Origin: Asanoa sp040676615 | GTDB taxonomy: Bacteria; Actinomycetota; Actinomycetes; Mycobacteriales; Micromonosporaceae | Assembly (NCBI RefSeq): GCF_040676615.1 | Contig: NZ_JBFAPI010000024.1 | Coordinates: 25,858-89,857 of the forward strand | Length of the DNA stretch: 64,000 bases | Direction of reading: 5' to 3' | Translations under genes and position numbers: made by a program | The notes under the pieces: model-generated | The model's database searches: none | Told to the model about the DNA's origin: nothing | What the model saw: only the letters and a program-made list of their open reading frames with translations | Shown here: positions 17,135 to 24,970 of the stretch, piece by piece | Layout: each line of letters starts with the position of its first letter | Position numbering within the stretch: the first letter of the stretch is position 1

Positions 17135-17551
17135 ATGACCGACCGCACGTACACCGTCCTGCTCTACAGCGACGACCCCAAGGTGCGCGACCGGATGCGC
17201 CTGGCCGTGGGCACCCGGCCGGCGGCTGACCTGCTGGTCGAGTTCGTCGAGGCCGACGACTACGACGCCTGCGTCCGCCTGGTCGACGACTACGAGATCG
17301 ACCTGATGCTGCTCGACGGCGAGGCGACCCCGGCCGGTGGCCTGGGCCTGGCCCGGCAGATCAAGGACGACCGCCCCAACGCCGCCCCGCCCGTGTGCGT
17401 GGTGATCGCGCGGGCCGCCGATCGCTGGCTGGCCGCCTACGCGCAGGTCGAGGGCACGCTGATGTTCCCGCTCGACCCGATCGAGACCGGCCGCACCGTG
17501 GCGGCGATGCTGCGCTCCTACGCCGCTGGCGGGCCGGTCACCGCCGCCTGA
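17135..17551 (+). CDS. Single-domain receiver-like protein with degenerate active site
   Basis: A 138-residue CheY-like receiver domain. The acidic pair (Asp13, Asp14) and the putative phosphoacceptor Asp61 (DLMLLDGEA) are present. The conserved Thr/Ser is replaced by Ala92 (VVIARAAD), and the conserved Lys before Pro is replaced by Phe111 (LMFPLDP). Without these residues normal phospho-switching is doubtful, so it may act as a phosphorylation-independent protein. The ATG at 17135 has GGGAG about 8 nt upstream. It lies 18 nt after ctaG and 52 nt before trpD, so it may be co-transcribed with ctaG. Confidence 0.78.
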   Translation: MTDRTYTVLLYSDDPKVRDRMRLAVGTRPAADLLVEFVEADDYDACVRLVDDYEIDLMLLDGEATPAGGLGLARQIKDDRPNAAPPVCVVIARAADRWLAAYAQVEGTLMFPLDPIETGRTVAAMLRSYAAGGPVTAA

Positions 17552-17603
17552 CTGTCGGCGACACCCCTTCCACCCACCTCTGGCCCGCCTCGGGAGGCCC
17601 GTC

Positions 17604-18665
17604 ATGGGCGATCGGACCTGGCCCCACCTGCTCACCGCACTGCTGCGCGGCGAGGAGCTAGCGACGCCCGACACCGCCTGGGCGATGGGCGAGATCATGG
17701 CCGGGGCCGCGACCCCGGCCCAGATCGCCGCGTTCGTCGTGGCGTTGCAGGCCAAGGGTGAGACCCCGGCCGAGCTGGCCGGCCTGGTCGAGGCGATGCT
17801 GGCCGCGTCGGTCACCGTCGACCTGCCCGAGGAGATCCGGGCCGACGCGGTCGACGTGGTCGGCACCGGCGGCGACCGGGCCCACACGGTCAACATCTCG
17901 ACGATGGCGGCCATCGTGGTGGCCGCGACCGGCGTCCGGGTGGTCAAGCACGGCAACCGGGCCGCGTCGTCGCTGTGCGGCACCGCCGACCTTCTCGAAC
18001 ACTTCGGCATCCCGCTCGAGCTGGGCCCGGCCGGGGTGGCCCGCACGGTGACCGAGGCGGGCATCGGCTTCTGCTTCGCGGCCCGGTTCCACCCGGGCAT
18101 GCGGCACGCCGGCCCGATCCGGCGTGAGATCGGCGTGCCGACCGCCTTCAACTTCCTCGGCCCGCTGACCAACCCGGCGCGCCCCCGCTCCGGCCTGGTG
18201 GGCTGCTTCGACGCCCGGATGGCCCCGGTGATGGCGGCGGTCTTCGGCCGCCGCGGCGACTCGGTGCTCGTGGTCCGGGGCGAAGACGGCCTCGACGAGA
18301 TCAGCACCGAGGCACCCACCCGGGTCTGGGCCGCCCGCGCCGGCACCGTGACCGAGACCCTCCTCGACCCCGTCGACCTGGGTCTCCCCCGCTCCGCACC
18401 CGGCGACCTGCGCGGCGGCGACGCGACCTTCAACGCCACGGCCGCCCGCCGCGTGTTCGCCGGCGAGAAGGGCCCGGTCCGCGACGCCACCCTGATCAAC
18501 GCCGCGGCGGCCCTCGTAGCGCACGCAGGCGGCGCCGACGACCTCACCCAGGCCCTGACAGGGGCCTTGGACCAGGCAGCCACAGCCGTCGACTCAGGAG
18601 CCGCGGCAGCCCTCCTGGACCGCTGGGTAGCCGTAGCCCAGGCAGCGAGAGCCGACGGGCTGTAG
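17604..18665 (+). CDS. trpD: Anthranilate phosphoribosyltransferase
   Basis: A 353-residue enzyme joining anthranilate and PRPP in tryptophan synthesis. The PRPP loop VVGTGGDRAHTVNIST, the KHGNRAASSLCGTADLLE block, FARRFHPGMRH-like FAARFHPGMRHAGPIRREIG and the FNFLGPLTNPAR motif are all present. The length is normal. The ATG at 17604 has GGGAGG about 6 nt upstream. It stands apart from other trp genes, as in mycobacteria where trpD also neighbours ctaE. It converges with ctaF. Confidence 0.95.
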   Translation: MGDRTWPHLLTALLRGEELATPDTAWAMGEIMAGAATPAQIAAFVVALQAKGETPAELAGLVEAMLAASVTVDLPEEIRADAVDVVGTGGDRAHTVNISTMAAIVVAATGVRVVKHGNRAASSLCGTADLLEHFGIPLELGPAGVARTVTEAGIGFCFAARFHPGMRHAGPIRREIGVPTAFNFLGPLTNPARPRSGLVGCFDARMAPVMAAVFGRRGDSVLVVRGEDGLDEISTEAPTRVWAARAGTVTETLLDPVDLGLPRSAPGDLRGGDATFNATAARRVFAGEKGPVRDATLINAAAALVAHAGGADDLTQALTGALDQAATAVDSGAAAALLDRWVAVAQAARADGL

Positions 18666-18787
18666 CCACCACACCCCGACCGGCCACTGACCGGGTCAGG
18701 TCCGGGTATCCGAACCGCGACCGAAGGCGGACGCCGATAGTCCGGCGGGAGCGACGGCGCGTCCCCACGACGGACCCGGGAAACGCG

Positions 18788-18811
18788 AAAAGCCGGCCCG
18801 GAGGGGCCGGC
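18788..18811 (-). terminator. Intrinsic terminator of ctaC-ctaF
   Basis: On the minus strand GCCGGCCC-CTCC-GGGCCGGC is followed by TTTT. The perfect 8-bp GC stem lies 15 nt after the ctaF stop codon. Confidence 0.8.
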
Positions 18812-18826
18812 CTTCCGCGGAAGGAC

Positions 18827-19255
18827 TCAGTGCTCGGCGGTACGCCGCGTCCCGGTGTAGTACTCGAAGATCAGGCCGCAGGCGGCCATGATGACTGAGA
18901 TCAACCCGATGGCCAGCAACCAGACCTGCCAGAACACCAGGCCCAGGCCGGCGATCGTGGCCGCCAGGGCGAGCCCGAACGGCCAGTAGCTGCCCGGGCT
19001 GAAGAAGCCGATCTCGCCCGCGCCGTCGGCGATCTCACCGTCGGACCGGTCTTCCGGACGGGGCTCGATGCGCCGGCTGACGAACCAGAAGAACCCGCCG
19101 CACATCGTCGTGAGCAGGAAGCTCAGCGCGAGCGCGACCGTGCCGACCCAGTCGATGCCGCCCGTGCTCGCGCCGTTGGTCCAGAACGCGTAGACGAACG
19201 TGGCCGTGAACAGGAAGGCGGAGATGACGCTGAACAGTTTCCATTCGGTGCGCAT
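18827..19255 (-). CDS. ctaF: Cytochrome c oxidase subunit IV (actinobacterial type)
   Basis: A 142-residue membrane protein with four helices (about residues 7-27, 38-60, 92-110 and 113-133). The N-terminus MRTEWKLFSVISAF and the GSYWPFGLA block are typical of the actinobacterial CtaF subunit, which is needed to assemble the aa3 oxidase in the supercomplex. It begins 9 nt after the ctaC stop and is followed by an intrinsic terminator. Confidence 0.93.
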   Translation of the reverse strand: MRTEWKLFSVISAFLFTATFVYAFWTNGASTGGIDWVGTVALALSFLLTTMCGGFFWFVSRRIEPRPEDRSDGEIADGAGEIGFFSPGSYWPFGLALAATIAGLGLVFWQVWLLAIGLISVIMAACGLIFEYYTGTRRTAEH

Positions 19256-19264
19256 GGCGGCCTC

Positions 19265-20188
19265 TCAGCTCCCCGTGCCGGCGGCGGTGCCGCCCGGGTT
19301 GAAGTTCGACAGGTCACGCCGCGTCGGGAAGGGCGACGTGGTCGACGCCAGCGGATCCTGGCCGATCGACTGGAGGGCCTGCTGGGTGCTCTGCCCGGCC
19401 TGCTTGGCGGCGAGGAACTTGTCGTAGTCGTCGCCGGAGACGGCGCGCAGCTCGAAGTTCATCATCGAGTGGTAGGTGCCGCAGAGCTCGGCGCAGCGGC
19501 CGACGTAGGCGCCCGTCTGGTCGATCGTGACCTCGAAGACGTTGCGCACGTTGCCGGGGAACACGTCGCGCTTGAAGAGCAGCTCCGGCACCCAGAACGA
19601 GTGGATGACGTCGCGGCTGGTCTCTTCGAACCGGATCGTGCGGCCGGTCGGCAGCACCAGCACCGGGATGACCTCCGTGGTGCCCAGCGTGGACGTGACG
19701 GTCTTGCCCACGCGGCCGTTCTCGGTCGGGCCGTCCTGGTAGTTGAACTGCCAGTTCCACTTGAACGCCTCGACCTCGACGGTCACGGCCGGGTTGGCGG
19801 TCTGCTTGTTGACGTCGGTCTGCACGATCGCCGTGTAGTAGAAGAGCACCGAGACGACCAGCACCGGCGCGATCGTGTAGAGGAACTCCATCGGCATGTT
19901 GAACCGGGTCTGCACCGGCAGCTTCTCGCCCCGCTTGCGGTAGCGGATCACGCACCAGAAGATCAGGCCCCAGACGAACACGCCGACGATCAGCGCCGCG
20001 ACGACGGAACCGATCCACAGGTCGTACATCCGCTTGGACTGCTCGGTGATGCCGTTCTGCGGCCAACCGAAACCGTCGACGTGACTGCCGACGTCACAAC
20101 CGGACAGCAGCACCAGCAGCGCACCGGTGACGCCGAGGGCGGCCAGCCGGACGGCTGTCGGCCGCGCTTTCGAACGCTTAGCGGACAC
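19265..20188 (-). CDS. ctaC: Cytochrome c oxidase subunit II, lipoprotein
   Basis: A 307-residue subunit II. A lipoprotein signal ends with LLVLLSGC, so Cys is probably acylated after cleavage. Two membrane helices follow, then the cupredoxin domain with HSFWVPELLFKRDV and the CuA ligands CAELCGTYHSMM. The CuA centre receives electrons from QcrC. The GTG start at 20188 has AGGA about 10 nt upstream. A TAATCT box at 20233-20238 on the minus strand is a candidate -10 about 45 nt upstream. It forms an operon with ctaF; the catalytic subunit gene ctaD is not in this window. Confidence 0.95.
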   Translation of the reverse strand: MSAKRSKARPTAVRLAALGVTGALLVLLSGCDVGSHVDGFGWPQNGITEQSKRMYDLWIGSVVAALIVGVFVWGLIFWCVIRYRKRGEKLPVQTRFNMPMEFLYTIAPVLVVSVLFYYTAIVQTDVNKQTANPAVTVEVEAFKWNWQFNYQDGPTENGRVGKTVTSTLGTTEVIPVLVLPTGRTIRFEETSRDVIHSFWVPELLFKRDVFPGNVRNVFEVTIDQTGAYVGRCAELCGTYHSMMNFELRAVSGDDYDKFLAAKQAGQSTQQALQSIGQDPLASTTSPFPTRRDLSNFNPGGTAAGTGS

Positions 20189-20287
20189 CTTGTGGTCCTG
20201 CCCCTCTCGTACCTGCCGTCACCGACGGTCGCAGATTACTCGACCAAGGTCCGCACAGCGCTCCGGGGGTCGGCGCGCCGCCGGGGA

Positions 20288-20293
20288 TAACGT
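20288..20293 (+). promoter_or_regulatory. -10 box TAACGT of a leaderless gene
   Basis: TAACGT is followed by 6 nt (TTGATC) and the GTG at 20300. The in-frame TTG inside that spacer was rejected as a start for this reason. Confidence 0.55.
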
Positions 20294-20299
20294 TTGATC

Positions 20300-21439
20300 G
20301 TGGGGGTTACCGAGGCCTACTTCGACACCGCGAGCGCCGCGCCGCTGCATCCGGCCGCACGGCAGGCACTGGCCGCCGCGCTCGACGACGGTTGGGCCGA
20401 CCCGGCCCGGCTCTACTCGCGCGCCCGGCGGGCCCGCCAACTGCTCGACGCGGCGCGCGGGGCAACGGCCGAGATCCTGGGGGTACGCCCGGACGAGGTG
20501 TCGTTCACCGCCGGTGGGACGGCGGCGGCCCACACGGCCGTGCTCGGCGGGCTGGCCGGGCGGGCCCGGGCCGGCACCGGCTTCGCGCACTCGGCGATCG
20601 AACACTCCGCGGTGCTGCACGCGGCCGAACTACACGTCGCGGGCGGCGGAAGCGTGCGCGAGGTCGGCGTCGACCGCGCCGGCCGGGTCGACCTGGCGGC
20701 GTTCAGGGCGGCCGTGGCCGCGCCCGGCACGGCGCTGGCCGCGCTGATCAGCGCCAGCCACGAGGTCGGCACCGTGCAACCCGTCGCGGCGGCGGCAGAG
20801 GCCTGCGGCGAGCACGGCGTGCCGCTCTATGTGGACGCCGCGCAGTCGGTCGGGCGCGTTCCGGTGCCGGACGGCTGGTCGCTGCTCACCGCAAGTGCCC
20901 ACAAATGGGGCGGACCGCCCGGGATCGGCCTGCTGGTCGTGCGCAAGGGCACCCGATTCCTGCCTCCCGGCCCGGCCGGCGAACGCACCGACCGCACCAA
21001 CGACCTGCCGGGGGTGGTGGCCGCGGCGGCCGCACTGCGGGCCGCGACGACCGAGGCGGCGGCGCTGGCCGACCGGCACGGCGGGCTGGTCGACCGGATC
21101 CGGTCCACGGTGGCCGCGACGGTGCCCGATGTGGAGGTGGTCGGCGACCCGGTCGACCGGCTGCCACACCTGGTGACGTTCTCCTGCCTCTACGTCGATG
21201 GCGAGGCGCTGCTGCACGCCCTGGACCGGCGCGGCTTCGCCGTGTCCTCGGGCTCGTCGTGCACGAGTTCGACGCTGACGCCCAGCCACGTGCTGGTCGC
21301 GATGGGTGTGCTGTCACACGGCAACGTGCGGATCTCGCTGCACCGGGACAGCACCGACGCTGACGTCGACCGGTTCCTGGCCGAACTGCCGGGCATCGTC
21401 GCCGACCTTCGGGCCGAGGCCGGGGTGGTGAGCCTGTGA
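20300..21439 (+). CDS. Cysteine desulfurase-like class V aminotransferase
   Basis: A 379-residue PLP enzyme of the NifS/IscS/Csd type. The PLP lysine is in TASAHKWGGPPGIG, and the persulfide-forming Cys is in SSGSSCTSSTLTPSHVLVAMG, the expected active-site loop. HSAIEHSAVL and VDAAQSVGRVPV are further family blocks. It should release sulfur from cysteine as a bound persulfide. The TusA-like gene overlaps its stop by 4 nt, which suggests that this enzyme hands sulfur to the TusA protein. The N-terminus is set by the leaderless promoter. Confidence 0.87.
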   Translation: MGVTEAYFDTASAAPLHPAARQALAAALDDGWADPARLYSRARRARQLLDAARGATAEILGVRPDEVSFTAGGTAAAHTAVLGGLAGRARAGTGFAHSAIEHSAVLHAAELHVAGGGSVREVGVDRAGRVDLAAFRAAVAAPGTALAALISASHEVGTVQPVAAAAEACGEHGVPLYVDAAQSVGRVPVPDGWSLLTASAHKWGGPPGIGLLVVRKGTRFLPPGPAGERTDRTNDLPGVVAAAAALRAATTEAAALADRHGGLVDRIRSTVAATVPDVEVVGDPVDRLPHLVTFSCLYVDGEALLHALDRRGFAVSSGSSCTSSTLTPSHVLVAMGVLSHGNVRISLHRDSTDADVDRFLAELPGIVADLRAEAGVVSL

Positions 21440-21654
21440 TCTTGGAGACACTCGACTGCCGCGGCCAGCGCTGCCCGCTGCCGGTGATCGCGCTGGCCCG
21501 CCGCCTGCCGGACCTGCCGGTCGGTGGCACGCTGCGGGTGCTGGCCGACGATCCGGCCGCGGCGAGCGACATCCCGGCCTGGTGCCGGATGCGCGGCCAG
21601 CACTACGCGGGCTCCCCCGCGCCGCACGCCTTCGACGTGCGGCGCGAAAGCTAG
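21436..21654 (+). CDS. TusA/SirA-family sulfur carrier protein
   Basis: A 72-residue protein with DCRGQRCPLPVIALAR near the N-terminus. The Cys of CPxP is the persulfide-carrying residue of TusA proteins. It starts with GTG overlapping the desulfurase stop (GTGA). Sulfur relay to a tRNA, molybdenum cofactor or Fe-S target is inferred from family and context; the acceptor is unknown. Its TAG stop shares CTAG with the stop of the convergent kinase gene. Confidence 0.85.
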   Translation: MILETLDCRGQRCPLPVIALARRLPDLPVGGTLRVLADDPAAASDIPAWCRMRGQHYAGSPAPHAFDVRRES

Positions 21655-22154
21655 TCGCGGATCCAGGACAGGGTGCCGTCCAGCGGGTCGCCGGCGATCG
21701 AGGTGTCGACGACCAGGCGGCGGCCGATGTAGGGCTCGTACTCGCCCATCCGGAGCACGACCTGCTCCCAGTTGGGGTTGGTCGGGGCCGCGGCGTGCCG
21801 GGCCTCGACGCGGCGCCGGTGCTCGGCCATGTCGGCGCACCAGACCTCGACGACCCGCAGCGCCGCGCCCGTCCGTTCGCAGAGCACCGGCCAGTTGGCG
21901 CGCGCCGCGGCGACGCCGTTGACCGCGTCGACGACCACGTCGAGCCCAAGCCCGAGTTGGGCCTCGGCGAGCGCGGCGACGACGCCGTACGCCGCGACGC
22001 CGGGCCGCTTCTCGACGATCTCGTGCCCGCGCAGCACCCGATCGACCGCGTCGACGGCGAGCACGGGCGCGCGCAGCGCTCCGCCGACCCGCGCCGCGAG
22101 GGTGCTCTTGCCGACCCCGGGCAGGCCGGCGAAGACGACCAGCCGGGGGTTCAC
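21651..22154 (-). CDS. P-loop kinase-like ATPase
   Basis: A 167-residue protein starting VNPRLVVFAGLPGVGKSTLA, with a Walker A motif GLPGVGKST. DVVVDAVNG and RRRVEARHA resemble the later parts of small-molecule or zeta-toxin-like kinases (AAA_33 type). No substrate can be named. The GTG at 22154 overlaps the adoK stop by 4 nt, so it is translated with the adenosine kinase. Its stop overlaps that of the convergent TusA gene. Confidence 0.75.
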   Translation of the reverse strand: MNPRLVVFAGLPGVGKSTLAARVGGALRAPVLAVDAVDRVLRGHEIVEKRPGVAAYGVVAALAEAQLGLGLDVVVDAVNGVAAARANWPVLCERTGAALRVVEVWCADMAEHRRRVEARHAAAPTNPNWEQVVLRMGEYEPYIGRRLVVDTSIAGDPLDGTLSWIRD

Positions 22155-23128
22155 CCCTGCAGGTGCGGGCGCACGTCGTCGGCGGCCTCGTGCCCGTAGG
22201 AGTCGCCCAGCCGCTTGAGGAAGATCTCGGGGCGCAGTTCGTACTCCTGGCCGCCGGCGCCCTCGAGGACGAGGCCGGCGAGCAGCGAACCGATCTGCGC
22301 GGAGCGCTCCAGGTCGAGGCCCCACGACAGGCCGGCGAAGAAACCGGCCCGGAAGCCGTCGCCGACACCGGTCGGGTCGACCGGCTGCACGTCGCGGGCG
22401 ATCGGGACGTGGATCCGCTCCAGGTTCTTACCGGTGATCTCGACGCCGTTCTTGCCCAGCGTGGTCACCCGCACCTGCACCCGGTCGAGCACCTCGGCGT
22501 CGGTCAGGCCGGTCTTGCTCTCCAGCAGCGACTTCTCGTAGTCGTTGGTGAGCAGGTAGGCGGCGCCGTCGATGAGGCCGAGGATGTCGTCGCCGCCCAT
22601 CCGGGCGAGCTGCTGCGACGGGTCGGCCGCGAACCGGTAGCCGCGGTCACGGCACTCCTGCGAGTGGCGCACCATGCCGGCCGGGTCGTCGGCGCTGATC
22701 AGCACCAGGTCGAAGCCGCCGACCCGGTCACTGGCCGGTGCCAGCTCGATGTTGCGGGCCTCGCTCATCGCGCCCGCGTAGAAGGAGGCGATCTGACACA
22801 TGTCCTCGTCGGTGGTGCAGACGAAGCGCGCCGTGTGCAGCACCTCGGAGACGTGCACCGAGTCGCAGTCGACGCCGTGCCGCTCCAGCCAGGCCCGGTA
22901 GTCGTCGAAGTCGGTGCCCACCGCGCCGATCAGCACGGGGTGCAGGCCGAGCCGCGCCATCCCGAACGCGATGTTGGCCGCCACCCCGCCGCGCCGCACC
23001 ACCAGGTCGTCGATGAGGAACGAGAGCGACACCTTGTGAAGCTGGTCGGCGATCAGCTGGTCGGCGAACCGACCGGGGAAATGCATGAGGTGGTCGGTGG
23101 CGATCGAGCCGCTAACGGCGATCTTCAT
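22151..23128 (-). CDS. adoK: Adenosine kinase, PfkB family
   Basis: A 325-residue ribokinase-family enzyme. MKIAVSGSIATDHLMHFPGRF, LHKVSLSFLIDDLVVRRGG, FYAGAMSEARNIEL and AADPSQQLARM closely match mycobacterial AdoK (Rv2202c). The anion hole and catalytic Asp lie in DPTGVGDGFRAGF. It phosphorylates adenosine for purine salvage. A TAAGCT box at 23169-23174 on the minus strand is a candidate -10 about 40 nt upstream. The gene is co-transcribed with the downstream P-loop kinase. Confidence 0.92.
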   Translation of the reverse strand: MKIAVSGSIATDHLMHFPGRFADQLIADQLHKVSLSFLIDDLVVRRGGVAANIAFGMARLGLHPVLIGAVGTDFDDYRAWLERHGVDCDSVHVSEVLHTARFVCTTDEDMCQIASFYAGAMSEARNIELAPASDRVGGFDLVLISADDPAGMVRHSQECRDRGYRFAADPSQQLARMGGDDILGLIDGAAYLLTNDYEKSLLESKTGLTDAEVLDRVQVRVTTLGKNGVEITGKNLERIHVPIARDVQPVDPTGVGDGFRAGFFAGLSWGLDLERSAQIGSLLAGLVLEGAGGQEYELRPEIFLKRLGDSYGHEAADDVRPHLQG

Positions 23129-23196
23129 GTGGGCCCTCGGGGTCGGTGGACGGGTTGCAGCGCGGGGTAGCTTACCGGCCGGTCAGACACGACGAA

Positions 23197-23223
23197 CGGG
23201 ACCGCCAGAAGAAGGCGGCCCCG
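23197..23223 (-). terminator. Candidate terminator of the HesB/ErpA gene
   Basis: A 10-bp stem with one mismatch (23197-23206 with 23214-23223) and a 7-nt loop lies about 38 nt after the stop codon of the Fe-S carrier gene. The T-content downstream on the minus strand is moderate. Confidence 0.45.
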
Positions 23224-23260
23224 CTCGATTGTCGGCTAGCTACAGCTGAAGGGTTGCGGC

Positions 23261-23626
23261 TTAGTGGAAGGAGTCGCCGCAGGCGCAGGAGTTCTGCGCG
23301 TTGGGGTTGTCGATCGTGAAGCCCTGCGCGTCGATCCGGTCGGCGAAGTCGATGGTGGCGCCGGCCAGGTAGGGCGCGCTCATCCGGTCGACGACGACCT
23401 CGACACCGCCGAAGTCGTTGACGATGTCACCGTCGAGCGAGCGCTCGTCGAAGAAGAGCTGGTAACGCAGGCCGGAACAGCCACCGGGCTGCACGGCCAC
23501 GCGGAGCCGGAGGTCGTCGCGGCCTTCCTGCTCGATCAGGGCCTTCACCTTCACCGCCGCGAAGTCGGTGAGGACGACGGTCGTAGCCGTGGTCTCGGCC
23601 GACCCGGTCTGCGCTGAAGTGGTCAC
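23261..23626 (-). CDS. HesB/IscA/ErpA-family Fe-S cluster carrier
   Basis: A 121-residue A-type carrier. The three conserved cysteines are in GGCSGLRYQ and SCACGDSFH. The N-terminal 20 residues are Thr/Ser/Ala-rich and probably flexible. A-type carriers pass Fe-S clusters to apoproteins; neighbours such as the Rieske protein and NadA need such clusters, but a specific client is not shown. The GTG at 23626 has GGGAG about 8 nt upstream; a longer reading lacks a ribosome binding site. Confidence 0.9.
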   Translation of the reverse strand: MTTSAQTGSAETTATTVVLTDFAAVKVKALIEQEGRDDLRLRVAVQPGGCSGLRYQLFFDERSLDGDIVNDFGGVEVVVDRMSAPYLAGATIDFADRIDAQGFTIDNPNAQNSCACGDSFH

Positions 23627-23774
23627 GTGGGATCTCCCTGCTCGCTGCGATCGCCGGTCCCTCGGACCAACGTGGTCTCTGGGACCAACGCTAGCCCGTT
23701 GGCCGGGCATTCCCCATCAGGGTCTCCAGCAAATCTTACCGCCGGGGCGGTTCCGGGGCCGGATGAGGGCAATG

Positions 23775-24902
23775 TCACTGCCTGGACCATTGGCGGGCGA
23801 GTCGCGAAGCGAGTTCGCGCAGGCCATCGGCCGGGCGGGCCATCGCCTGGGCCTCGTCGCCGAAGTGGTCGACCAGGCTGTAGGTCTCGGTCACCCCGGC
23901 GTTGGCGGCTTCCCGGCGCCCGGTGGTGACCCGGCCGGCCAGCACCACGCAGGGCAGACCCCGGTCGCGGGCGCCGCCGGCCACTCCGGCGACCACCTTG
24001 CCGCGCAGCGACTGGTGGTCGAACGAGCCCTCGCCGGTGATCACCAGGTCGGCGGCGTCGAGCGCCGTTTCCAGCCCGATCATCCTGGTCACGAGGCCGA
24101 TGCCCGATTCGCAGCGGCCGCCGAGGGCGAGGATGGCCGCGCCGAGGCCACCGGCGGCGCCGGCACCGGGCAGCGCCGCGAGGTCCGGCGGACACGCCGG
24201 CAGGTCCTTCACGAGTACGCCGGCGAAACGCTCCAGCGCGGCGTCGAGCAGCAGGACGTCGGCGCGGTCGGCGCCCTTCTGCGGTCCGTAGACGCTGGAC
24301 GCGCCGTGCAGCCCGGTCAGCGGGTTGTCGACGTCGGTGGCCCCGACCAGGGTGGCGCCGCGGGTCATCGGGACGGCGCCGAGCCGGTCGGCGTGTGCCA
24401 GCGCGGCACCGCCGTAGGGCAGCGCGGCACCGGTCGCGTCCAGCGGCGCGGCGCCCAGGGCGGCCAGCATGCCGGCGCCGCCGTCGTTGGTGGCCGAGCC
24501 GCCGAGGCCGATCACGACGGTCCGGGCGCCGGCCTCGACCGCGGCCAGGATCAGCACGCCCAGGCCGTACGACGTGGTGATTTTGGGGTCCCGCTCGGAG
24601 CTTTCGAGCAGATGCAGCCCGCACGCCTGGGCGCTCTCCACGTACGCCGTCCGACGGTCCTGGCTGAGCAGCACCTGCGCGTCGACCGGGCGGCCCAGCG
24701 GGTCGGTAGTGCGCACCGGGAGCAGGGTGCCGCCGACCGGCCCGGCCAGCACCTCGACGAACCCCGGGCCGCCGTCGGAGAGCGGGCGCGCGGTCAGTTC
24801 GTCGCCGGGCGCCTGCTCCCGCCAGCCGGCGACGACCGCCTCCGCCACCGCGGGTGCGCCGAGCGTGCCGGCGAACTTGTCAGGGCAGACCAGAATCCGC
24901 AT
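23775..24902 (-). CDS. glxK: Glycerate kinase (GK type 1 family)
   Basis: A 375-residue protein beginning MRILVCPDKFAGTLGAPAVA, with RPLSDGGPGFVE, YGLGVLILAAVEAGARTVVIGLGGSATNDGG and DLVITGEGSFDHQSLRGKVVAGVA. These blocks define the GK-1 glycerate kinases. It converts glycerate to 2- or 3-phosphoglycerate with ATP. The ATG at 24902 lies 6 nt after a CACACT box on the minus strand, consistent with leaderless transcription, and is preferred over an ATG further upstream. It is divergent from nadA. Confidence 0.9.
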   Translation of the reverse strand: MRILVCPDKFAGTLGAPAVAEAVVAGWREQAPGDELTARPLSDGGPGFVEVLAGPVGGTLLPVRTTDPLGRPVDAQVLLSQDRRTAYVESAQACGLHLLESSERDPKITTSYGLGVLILAAVEAGARTVVIGLGGSATNDGGAGMLAALGAAPLDATGAALPYGGAALAHADRLGAVPMTRGATLVGATDVDNPLTGLHGASSVYGPQKGADRADVLLLDAALERFAGVLVKDLPACPPDLAALPGAGAAGGLGAAILALGGRCESGIGLVTRMIGLETALDAADLVITGEGSFDHQSLRGKVVAGVAGGARDRGLPCVVLAGRVTTGRREAANAGVTETYSLVDHFGDEAQAMARPADGLRELASRLARQWSRQ

Positions 24903-24908
24903 CAGGGC

Positions 24909-24914
24909 AGTGTG
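24909..24914 (-). promoter_or_regulatory. Possible -10 box CACACT of glxK
   Basis: CACACT on the minus strand is followed by 6 nt and the ATG. The first base departs from TAnnnT, so support is weaker than at the other sites. Confidence 0.35.
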
Positions 24915-24970
24915 ACAGCCCACAGCGCCCGGTCCATCGAGGGCGGGCGCCGCGGTGGGAAGATTGACAG

